Source of the DNA: DASRSS01 sp035656335
GTDB taxonomy: Bacteria > Actinomycetota > Actinomycetes > Mycobacteriales > Jatrophihabitantaceae
Assembly: GCA_035656335.1 (NCBI GenBank)
Contig: DASRSS010000315.1
Location: forward strand, 1 to 12,409
Reading direction: 5' to 3'
Length of the DNA stretch: 12,409 nt
The position numbers and the translations under genes are program-made. The notes under the pieces are model-generated. The model searched no databases. It worked only from the letters and a program-made list of their open reading frames with translations, and had not been told where the DNA came from. Positions 6,399-12,409 of the stretch are shown here, piece after piece. Positions within the stretch are counted from its first letter, which is position 1. Each line of letters begins with the position of its first letter.

Positions 6399-6737
6399 GT
6401 GCCGGTGCGCATCGTCGCCACTCCGGCGGCACGCGAGGCGATAGCTCGCCTGCGTGCCGCGCGGGGCGGCGGCCTGATGTTCGTGCAGTCGGCCGGGTGT
6501 TGCGCCGGCAGCGTGCCGATGTGCTTCCCGGACGGAGAATTCCTGGTCGGCGCCGGCGATGAACTGCTCGGCGAGGTCGACGGCTGCCGCTGCTACATCG
6601 ACAAGCGGCTGGACGCCGCGTGGGGGAAGAGCAGTTTCGTCCTCGACGTCGAGCCAGGTGAGCCCGAGGGGCTGTCGTTGTCCGCGGGCGAACACCTGCG
6701 CTTCGTGACCCGTGCCGCGGCAACCGAGGCAGGATGA
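6399..6737 (+). CDS. DUF779 family protein
   Basis: A 112-residue protein starting at GTG two bases after the aldehyde dehydrogenase stop. Family features are the SAGCC motif (31-35), Cys42 after a short loop, and a second pair in GCRCY (62-66), giving five cysteines that could bind metal. The centre reads as a beta-rich fold. The biochemical function of DUF779 is not established; its repeated placement directly after ExaC/AldA-type aldehyde dehydrogenases (for example Rv0459 after Rv0458) suggests a partner, metal or cofactor-related role for that enzyme. No separate ribosome site is visible beyond the end of the previous gene, so translational coupling is likely. The ORF ends four bases before the next start. 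Confidence 0.88.
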   Translation: MPVRIVATPAAREAIARLRAARGGGLMFVQSAGCCAGSVPMCFPDGEFLVGAGDELLGEVDGCRCYIDKRLDAAWGKSSFVLDVEPGEPEGLSLSAGEHLRFVTRAAATEAG

Positions 6738-6741
6738 ACCC

Positions 6742-7752
6742 ATGCGGGCGTGGGCGGTCCAGCAGTGCGCACCGATCGACTCGAGGGCCGGTGGGGGCCC
6801 GCTGCGCCGGATTGAACGGGACGCGCCGCAGCCGGGCTCGCACCAGGTGCGCGTACGGGTCAGCTGTTGCGGTGTGTGCCGCACCGATCTCCACGTGGTC
6901 GAGGGCGATCTGGTGCCCAAGCGCGCGGGCGTGACCCCCGGCCACGAGGTGGTCGGTCGTGTCGATGCCGTCGGGCCGGGCGCCGGCCGGTTCGCCGTCG
7001 GGGACCGGATCGGCATCCCGTGGCTGGGGAGCACGGACGGGACGTGCCGTTTCTGCCGCCGCGGTGCGGAGAACCTCTGCGAACATCCGCGCTTCACCGG
7101 CTGGGACGTCGATGGCGGGTACGCCGACTACTGCGTCGCGGACGAGGCTTATGCGTACCGGCTGCCGGACTCGTTCGACGACGAGCAAGCAGCACCGCTG
7201 CTGTGCGCCGGCATCATCGGCTACCGGTCGCTGCGCGCCGCCGCGGTACCGCCAGGCGGTCGGCTGGGCATCTACGGGTTCGGCGGCAGCGCTCACCTCA
7301 CCGCGCAGCTCGCGTTGCACGAGGGAATGCGCGTCCACGTGTTGACCCGCGGCGAACACAACCAACGCCTGGCGACCCGGCTCGGCGTCGACTCCGTCGG
7401 TGGTGCGGCGGACGCGCCGCCCGAGCCGCTGGACGGAGCAATCCTGTTCGCGCCCGCCGGCGAGCTCGCGCCGGTCGCGCTGCGGGCGCTCGATCGCGGC
7501 GGCACCCTGGCCGTCGCCGGCATCTGGTGCTCGGACGTCCCGGCGCTGAACTACGCCGACGAGCTGTTCCAGGAGCGCCGGCTGCGCAGCGTCACCGCGA
7601 ACACCCGCACGGACGGCGAGGAGTTCCTCGCGTTGGCCGAGCGATTCGGAATCCGGGCGACGACGACGGCCTACCCGATGACCGAGGCGCCGCGCGCGCT
7701 CAGCGACCTGGCGCACGGCCGGTTCGGTGGTGCCGCCGTCCTGCACAACTGA
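6742..7752 (+). CDS. Zinc-binding alcohol dehydrogenase (AdhA/Rv1862-like)
   Basis: A 336-residue medium-chain dehydrogenase, full length. Catalytic zinc ligands are Cys46 (GVCRTDLH), His68-Glu69 (GHEVVG) and Cys155 (LLCAGIIGYRS). The glycine motif GFGGSAH (179-185) belongs to the same AdhA-like subgroup as M. tuberculosis Rv1862. The structural-zinc lobe reads T-D-G-T-C-x2-C-x7-C: Cys102, Cys105 and Cys113 are kept, but the first expected Cys is Asp99. Asp can ligate zinc, so the site may still form. The expected reaction is oxidation or reduction of a primary alcohol/aldehyde; with the upstream aldehyde dehydrogenase it could make or consume the aldehyde. AGGA lies upstream with a short spacer, and the four-base gap to DUF779 makes it the last gene of the BON-USP-ALDH operon. 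It differs clearly from the minus-strand dehydrogenase at 229-1275. Confidence 0.9.
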   Translation: MRAWAVQQCAPIDSRAGGGPLRRIERDAPQPGSHQVRVRVSCCGVCRTDLHVVEGDLVPKRAGVTPGHEVVGRVDAVGPGAGRFAVGDRIGIPWLGSTDGTCRFCRRGAENLCEHPRFTGWDVDGGYADYCVADEAYAYRLPDSFDDEQAAPLLCAGIIGYRSLRAAAVPPGGRLGIYGFGGSAHLTAQLALHEGMRVHVLTRGEHNQRLATRLGVDSVGGAADAPPEPLDGAILFAPAGELAPVALRALDRGGTLAVAGIWCSDVPALNYADELFQERRLRSVTANTRTDGEEFLALAERFGIRATTTAYPMTEAPRALSDLAHGRFGGAAVLHN

Positions 7753-7777
7753 GACCGGCGGCACTTTCGAACGATCT

Positions 7778-7791
7778 GGGACCTCCGTCCC
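7778..7791 (+). promoter_or_regulatory. DosR/DevR-type box, perfect core, upstream of cydA
   Basis: GGGACCTCCGTCCC matches the DosR core GGGAC-N4-GTCCC at all ten fixed positions; the flanks (TCT before, GAT after) keep part of the 20-base consensus. It lies 25 bases after the alcohol dehydrogenase stop and 109 bases (box end to start codon) before cydA. The match is direct. Regulation by a DosR-family regulator is inferred. No Rex-type TGTGA-N-TCACA operator, the usual cyd control in Streptomyces, is seen in this gap. Confidence 0.7.
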
Positions 7792-7799
7792 GATGGCCC

Positions 7800-7813
7800 G
7801 GGCCGCTCGGCCC
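7800..7813 (+). promoter_or_regulatory. Second DosR-like box of the cydA promoter
   Basis: GGGCCGCTCGGCCC is a perfect palindrome of the degenerate DosR form (GGGCC for GGGAC, GGCCC for GTCCC; 8 of 10). It starts exactly 22 bases, two helical turns, after the box at 7778, so two dimers would bind on one face. It ends 86 bases before the cydA ATG. A clear -10 is not identifiable; GTGATCA near 7831 is only a weak candidate. Confidence 0.6.
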
Positions 7814-7899
7814 TACGCGCGGTCGGCGACGTGATCAAGGGTGGAAGGCGCTGAAAGCGACGCGCCCCGCTACCCCCTTCCCGACGATCGGAGTGCCGG

Positions 7900-9309
7900 A
7901 TGGATCCGACCACACTGGCGCGCTGGCAGTTCGCCACGACGACGATCTACCACTTCTTCATCGTGCCGCTGTCGATTGGGCTCACGCTGCTGGTCGCCAC
8001 CATGCAGTCGCTCGCCTACGTCAAGCGCGGCACCGACGACGGTGCCACCTGGGACCGGGCCTCCCGGTTCTGGGGCCGGATCATGCTCGTGCTGTTCGCG
8101 CTGGGCGTCGTCACGGGCATCGTCCAGGAGTTCCAGTTCGGCATGAACTGGTCCGTCTACTCACGCTTCGTCGGCGACATCTTCGGCGCGCCGTTGGCGA
8201 TGGAGGGCCTGATCGCCTTCTTCCTGGAGTCCACCTTCCTCGGGTTGTGGGTCTTCGGACGTGGCCTGCTCAGCCCTCGGCTGCACCTAGCGATGATCTG
8301 GCTGGCGGCGATCGGCACCGTCGCGAGCGCCTACTTCATCCTTGCCGCGAACAGCTTCATGCAGCATCCGGTGGGGCTGGTCTACAACGCCGCACACCAC
8401 CGGGTCGAGCTGACGTCCATCTGGAAGCTACTGACCAACTCCACCCAGCTGGTCACCTTCCCGCACACGATCCTCGCCGCGCTCATGACGGCCGGGACGA
8501 TCCTCGTCTCGGTCAGCGCCTGGCACCTGCGCCGTGACGCAGAGACGACGGACGCGGTGCACCGCAAGGTGGCCGCGCTCGGCCTGGGCGTGGTGCTCGT
8601 GGGCGCGGTCGGTGTCAGTGCCGTCGGCCACGTCCAGGGCCAGATCATGACGAAGCAGCAACCGATCAAGATGGCTGCAGCCGAGGCGTTGTGGGACACC
8701 AAGGACCACGCGTCGTTCAGCCTGTTCGCCTACGCGAGCGTCGAAGAGGGCCACAACAAGATCGACATTGCGGTTCCCGACGGGCTGTCGATCCTGGCCA
8801 CCAACCACCCGGGCGGGACGGTCCAGGGCATCAACGACGTGCAGGCCGCCGAGCAGGCGAAGTACGGGCCCGGCAGCTACGTGCCGGTGGTCTGGATGGC
8901 GTACTGGTCGTTCCGGCTGATGATTGGCTTCGGTGTGCTCGCCGCGTTGATCGCGCTCGGCATGATCGTCCAATGGCGCCGCAAGCGCATGCAGCACAGC
9001 AAGACGCTGCTGCGGATCGCGACCTGGACGGTGGTACTGCCGCTGCTGGCCAACACCGCCGGCTGGCTGTTCACCGAGACCGCCCGCCAGCCCTGGTTGG
9101 TGTACGGGCTGCTGAAGACATCGGCGGGCGTCAGCCCCAATGTTTCGGCGGGCTTCGTGCTGACCACGTTGATCGGCTTCACGACGCTGTACGGCGTGCT
9201 CGGGGTCATCTGTTTCCGCATCACCAAGCGCATCGCCCAGACCGGACCCGATCGGGACGCCCCGCCACTGGACGACGTCCCTGCCGGCGACGAGCTCAGC
9301 CTCGTCTGA
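7900..9309 (+). CDS. cydA: Cytochrome bd quinol oxidase subunit I
   Basis: A 469-residue polytopic membrane protein carrying the three haems of the bd oxidase, which reduces oxygen to water with quinol at high affinity. Haem ligands are visible at His18 (distal/peripheral site), His189 (FPHT) and Met341 (YWSFRLMIG). The paired acidic residues Glu102 and Glu110 (MEGLIAFFLEST), spaced eight apart, match the E. coli Glu99/Glu107 pair. The quinol loop begins at QIMTKQQPIKM (248-258) and is the short type. The usual GRQPW motif reads ARQPW (395-399). The C-terminus ends in a short acidic cytoplasmic tail. The ATG has GGAG (7890-7893) six bases upstream. The gene opens the cyd operon and has the DosR-type tandem boxes in its upstream region. 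Confidence 0.95.
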   Translation: MDPTTLARWQFATTTIYHFFIVPLSIGLTLLVATMQSLAYVKRGTDDGATWDRASRFWGRIMLVLFALGVVTGIVQEFQFGMNWSVYSRFVGDIFGAPLAMEGLIAFFLESTFLGLWVFGRGLLSPRLHLAMIWLAAIGTVASAYFILAANSFMQHPVGLVYNAAHHRVELTSIWKLLTNSTQLVTFPHTILAALMTAGTILVSVSAWHLRRDAETTDAVHRKVAALGLGVVLVGAVGVSAVGHVQGQIMTKQQPIKMAAAEALWDTKDHASFSLFAYASVEEGHNKIDIAVPDGLSILATNHPGGTVQGINDVQAAEQAKYGPGSYVPVVWMAYWSFRLMIGFGVLAALIALGMIVQWRRKRMQHSKTLLRIATWTVVLPLLANTAGWLFTETARQPWLVYGLLKTSAGVSPNVSAGFVLTTLIGFTTLYGVLGVICFRITKRIAQTGPDRDAPPLDDVPAGDELSLV

Positions 9310-9334
9310 GGCGACACCAACGAGGAGATCTTCG

Positions 9335-10453
9335 ATGCAGGCGTTCTGGTTCGGCGTCATCGCGGTCCTGTGGGCGATGTTCTTCCTGCTGGAGGGATTC
9401 GACTTCGGCGTCGGAATGCTGTTGCCCGTCGTCGGTACGGACGAGCCCGCTCGGCAGGCTGTGGTCCGGACGATCGGGCCGGTGTGGGACGGCAACGAGG
9501 TGTGGTTACTCGTCGCAGGTGGTGCCACGTTCGCGGCCTTCCCGGCTTGGTACGCGGGCATGTTCTCCGGGTTCTACTTGGCGTTCGCGCTGCTGCTGGT
9601 CGGGCTGATCGTCCGCGGCATCGGCATCGAGTACCGGGGCAAGGCCGAAACCGCGGCGGGACGGGCCTGGTGCGACGCGGGCTTCGCCGCCGGCTCACTG
9701 ATTCCCGCGTTGCTGCTGGGCGTGGCATTCGGCAACCTGCTGCGCGGGGTGCGGATGGACGCGGCCGGCAACATGACCAGTGGGTTCTTCTCGCTGCTGA
9801 ACCCGTACGCGCTGCTGGGTGGCTTGACGACGCTCACGTTGTTCGCGTTCCACGGCGCGGTCTTCCTGCTGCTGCGCTCGAGCGGACCGGTGCACGCGGC
9901 GACCGCACGGTTGCTGCCGCGGCTGGCGATCGTGACCGGCGCGATCGCGGTCGCCTTCCTGGCGTGGACGTCGCAAGTACGTGGCGGATCGGTGAGCCGG
10001 ATGCTCGCGGTGGTCATCGCGGTGGCGTTCCTCGTCGCCGCGCTCAACGTGATCCGCGGTCGGGAGGCTCTTGCCTTCGCTGCGAGCGCCGTCACCACGC
10101 TGCTCGTGCCGATCTGGGTGTTCGCCTGCCTGTGGCCGGATGTACTGCCCGCACGCAACCACGCGGCTTGGTCGCTGACCGTGCACAACGCCAGCTCCAG
10201 CCACTACACGCTCACCGTCATGACGATCGTCGCGCTGATCATGACACCGATCGTGCTGGCGTATCAGGCCTGGTCGTACTGGGTGTTCCGGGCGCGAGTC
10301 ACCGGCTCGGATCTCGGCGGAGACGGCTACGGCGGGGGCGGGTCGACGCGTCCCGCCGGCCCCGACGGCGGCGCGCTCGGCCGCACGATCACAGCTGCCC
10401 GCCGGTCCGCTCGCGACATGCTCGGCGACGGTACCGCGAAGCCGCATACATGA
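9335..10453 (+). CDS. cydB: Cytochrome bd quinol oxidase subunit II
   Basis: A 372-residue membrane protein, partner of CydA in the bd oxidase. Recognisable elements are the N-terminal FLLEGFDFGVGMLLP (17-31), WDGNEVWLL (51-59), the LNPYALLGGL helix start (155-164), and the NASSSHYTL segment (285-293) before the last membrane helices. Residues 323-372 form a Gly/Ser/Arg-rich hydrophilic tail beyond the usual end (YWVFRARV), making it some 30 residues longer than a typical CydB of about 340. GAGGAG (9322-9327) lies seven bases before the ATG. Its stop overlaps the next start as ATGA, so the transporter is translationally coupled. Confidence 0.95.
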   Translation: MQAFWFGVIAVLWAMFFLLEGFDFGVGMLLPVVGTDEPARQAVVRTIGPVWDGNEVWLLVAGGATFAAFPAWYAGMFSGFYLAFALLLVGLIVRGIGIEYRGKAETAAGRAWCDAGFAAGSLIPALLLGVAFGNLLRGVRMDAAGNMTSGFFSLLNPYALLGGLTTLTLFAFHGAVFLLLRSSGPVHAATARLLPRLAIVTGAIAVAFLAWTSQVRGGSVSRMLAVVIAVAFLVAALNVIRGREALAFAASAVTTLLVPIWVFACLWPDVLPARNHAAWSLTVHNASSSHYTLTVMTIVALIMTPIVLAYQAWSYWVFRARVTGSDLGGDGYGGGGSTRPAGPDGGALGRTITAARRSARDMLGDGTAKPHT

Positions 10454-12409
10454 GCCGAGTAGCGGCACGCCGTCCGATCGATCCCCGGCTGCTGCGGGCG
10501 GTGCCGGCCGCGCGGACCCTGCTGCTCGCACTGACCGCGCTGCAGGGCGCTGGTGCACTGCTGGTACTCGTTCAGGCGGGCGTGCTCGCCCGGCTGATCG
10601 TGTCGATCCTCCAGCATGGCGAGTCCGGGCGCACCCTGCTGGCGCGACTGGTGCTTCTCGCCCTCGTCGGGATCGGCCGGTCCACGCTGGCCGCGGCGCA
10701 GGAGTGGACGGTCGCACGGGCCTCGACACGCATCCGCGCCGACCTGCGGCTGCGGGTGCTGCGGGCGGTGGTGCGGCTCGGCCCGGGCTGGGTCGACCGG
10801 CAGCCGTCCGGACGGGTGGTCACCGCGGCCGGGCCCGGTCTGGAGGGACTGGACGGGTACCTCACCCGAGCCGTGCCGGCGCTGGTCGCGGCTGCGGTGG
10901 TGCCGCCGCTGGTGCTCGCGCGGATCGGCCTGGCCGATTGGTCCGCGGCGCTGCTGCTGGTCGCCGCGCTGCCGCTCGTGCCCCTGTTCATGGTGCTGGT
11001 CGGCATCGCCACCAAGCGCAGCATGGACCGCCAGTACGCCGCGTTGGCTCGGCTGGCCGGGCACTTCCTCGATCTCGTGCAGGGCATGACCACGCTGAAG
11101 ATCTACGGCCAGGCGAAGCGGCAGGTCGAAACGGTGCGACGCGGCACCGACGCGTACCGCAGGCACACGATGGCGACGCTGCGCTCGGCGTTCCTGTCCG
11201 GTCTGGTGCTCGACCTCATCGCGACGTTGTCGGTCGCGGTGGTGGCCGTCGACATCGGGCTGCGGCTGGATCACGGCAGCCTCGACCTCTGGACGGCGCT
11301 GGTCGTCCTGCTGCTGGCACCGGAACTCTTCGCGCCGTTGCGGGCGGTCGGCGCGCAGCACCACGCGAGCGAGGAGGGCCGGGTCGCGACGGCGGCCGCG
11401 CTGGACGTGGTGACCGAGGCCGACATGGTCCGCGACCGCCTGCCCCACGGCCTCGGCACCGCGCCGGTGACCGCGACGACCGGTTCGCTGACGCTGCACG
11501 GCGTGCGTGTCGAGTACCCGGGTCGCAGTGCGGCAGCGCTCGGCGGCGTCGACCTGCGACTGTGGCCCGGCGAGGTCGTCGCGCTGCAAGGACGCAGCGG
11601 CGGCGGGAAGACCACGCTGTTGGCCTGCCTGCTCGGCTTCGTCCGGCCGGCCGCCGGGCGGATCACCGTCGGGACGTCCGGGGGCGACGTCGACCTCGGC
11701 ACGCTCGACCTCGCGGCGTGGCGGAACCAGCTGGCCTGGGTGCCGCAGCGGCCGCGGCCGTCGCGGGACACCGTCGCCGCGGAGATCGCGATGGGTGACC
11801 CCGCGGCCACGCCCGGACAGCTGGCGGCCGTGATCGCGGCGTGCCGGGCGCCGTCCGGCGACACCGCGCTCGGGGAGGCCGGCGCGTCGGTCTCGGCCGG
11901 GCAGCGGCGCCGCGTCGCGCTCGCTCGGGCGCTGCTGCGGGCCCGCCGTCAGCAGGCCGCGGGCGCGGTACCGATCGTGCTGCTGGACGAACCCAGCGAG
12001 GATCTGGACCAGGAGACCGAGCGGGTCGTGGCCGCCGTGGTCGCCGACCTCGCCGGGACGGCCACCGTGCTGATCGCGACGCACAGCGAGCGGCTGGCGT
12101 CGATCGCCGACCGGCGCGTGGTCCTCGCCGGCGGAATGGTCGCCGCCGACGAGCCGCAGCAAGCGGAGCGCCCGCGACCCGTGACGGTTCCCGCGCCCGT
12201 CAACGAGGAAGTGGGCGCGCCAGCGACGGTGTCACCGCGCGGAGGTCCAACTCTGGCTCGGCTGCGCGACGCGCTGCCGCTACGCCGGTTCGCCGGGCGG
12301 CTGATCGCGGCCGGGCTGCTCAGCGGGGCGGCAGGAATCTCCGGCCTGGCCCTCACCGGCACCTCGATCTGGCTGATCTGCCGGGCGGCGCAGCACCCGA
12401 ACGTGCAGG
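10450..12409 (+). CDS. cydD: Fused CydD-CydC ABC transporter for bd oxidase assembly (3' end outside window)
   Basis: The frame opens at ATG 10450, overlapping the cydB stop, and stays open for 653 codons to the window end. Residues about 20-330 are a six-helix ABC membrane domain. Residues 345-565 form the nucleotide-binding domain: Walker A GRSGGGKT (381-388), Q-loop Gln433, a signature of VSAGQ (481-485) in place of LSGGQ, Walker B IVLLDE with Glu514, and H-loop His545. A Pro/Glu-rich linker (about 566-600) follows without a stop, and then a second membrane domain begins (from TLARLRDALPL, with a TGTSIWLI helix at 636-643 that looks like the start of CydC). CydDC exports cysteine/glutathione or handles haem for bd oxidase assembly. 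Actinomycetes such as Streptomyces carry a fused CydCD; M. tuberculosis has separate genes. The end cannot be seen. Confidence 0.88.
   Translation, partial: MSRVAARRPIDPRLLRAVPAARTLLLALTALQGAGALLVLVQAGVLARLIVSILQHGESGRTLLARLVLLALVGIGRSTLAAAQEWTVARASTRIRADLRLRVLRAVVRLGPGWVDRQPSGRVVTAAGPGLEGLDGYLTRAVPALVAAAVVPPLVLARIGLADWSAALLLVAALPLVPLFMVLVGIATKRSMDRQYAALARLAGHFLDLVQGMTTLKIYGQAKRQVETVRRGTDAYRRHTMATLRSAFLSGLVLDLIATLSVAVVAVDIGLRLDHGSLDLWTALVVLLLAPELFAPLRAVGAQHHASEEGRVATAAALDVVTEADMVRDRLPHGLGTAPVTATTGSLTLHGVRVEYPGRSAAALGGVDLRLWPGEVVALQGRSGGGKTTLLACLLGFVRPAAGRITVGTSGGDVDLGTLDLAAWRNQLAWVPQRPRPSRDTVAAEIAMGDPAATPGQLAAVIAACRAPSGDTALGEAGASVSAGQRRRVALARALLRARRQQAAGAVPIVLLDEPSEDLDQETERVVAAVVADLAGTATVLIATHSERLASIADRRVVLAGGMVAADEPQQAERPRPVTVPAPVNEEVGAPATVSPRGGPTLARLRDALPLRRFAGRLIAAGLLSGAAGISGLALTGTSIWLICRAAQHPNVQ

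Noticed and set aside
4645..7764. Very long open frame on the minus strand (over 1000 codons)
   Set aside because: It is antisense to the aldehyde dehydrogenase, DUF779 and alcohol dehydrogenase genes, is Arg/His-rich low-complexity in translation, and is a typical consequence of high GC at third positions.
7753..7777. Possible terminator hairpin after the alcohol dehydrogenase
   Set aside because: Only a short GC-rich stretch is seen; no stable stem followed by a T run could be drawn.
10327..12162. Long minus-strand open frame opposite cydDC
   Set aside because: Its translation is Gln/Arg/Asp-rich without domains, and the plus-strand frame shows all ABC transporter motifs.

Overview
The window is high-GC DNA (roughly 70% by eye) with GTG and ATG starts, strong GGAG-type ribosome sites and tightly packed genes. 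Together with the gene families present (cytochrome bd genes followed by a fused CydDC transporter, a tandem universal stress protein, an aminoglycoside-phosphotransferase/P-loop kinase like M. tuberculosis Rv2004c, and an aldehyde dehydrogenase-DUF779 pair like Rv0458-Rv0459) this points to an actinomycete. A member of the Pseudonocardiales or a relative is my guess, but the sequence does not settle the genus.

Layout. Left edge, minus strand: the first 41 codons of an unrecognised gene (1-123) that continues outside the window. Then a minus-strand operon, transcribed right to left: an APH/P-loop kinase (3192 to 1654), a small cysteine-containing unknown protein (1657 to 1325, ATGA overlap), and a zinc alcohol dehydrogenase of the secondary-alcohol type (1275 to 229). 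A 180-base divergent region (3193-3372) separates it from a plus-strand operon: a triple-BON protein (3373), a tandem USP (4055), an aldehyde dehydrogenase (4876), a DUF779 protein (6399) and a second zinc alcohol dehydrogenase (6742-7752). After a 147-base intergenic region come cydA (7900), cydB (9335) and a cydDC fusion (10450 to beyond the right edge).

How they work together. The content is what one expects of a low-oxygen or respiration-arrest response: a high-affinity bd quinol oxidase with its assembly transporter, alcohol/aldehyde oxidoreductases able to dispose of or recover reducing equivalents, USP and BON stress proteins, and an Rv2004c-type kinase, a family that belongs to the DosR (DevR) dormancy regulon in M. 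tuberculosis. The most informative non-coding signal is a set of DosR-type palindromes (GGGAC-N4-GTCCC). There is a perfect core 109 bases upstream of cydA with a second GGGCC-N4-GGCCC box exactly 22 bases further on. A 9/10 core lies upstream of the left-edge gene, with a degenerate partner also at 22 bases. A third pair, 21 bases apart, is hidden inside the 3' coding end of the kinase gene, upstream of the small unknown gene. I infer that this is a DosR-like hypoxia island in which several promoters share a two-box layout; the regulator itself is not in the window.

No rRNA, tRNA, CRISPR array, insertion sequence or convincing terminator hairpin was seen.
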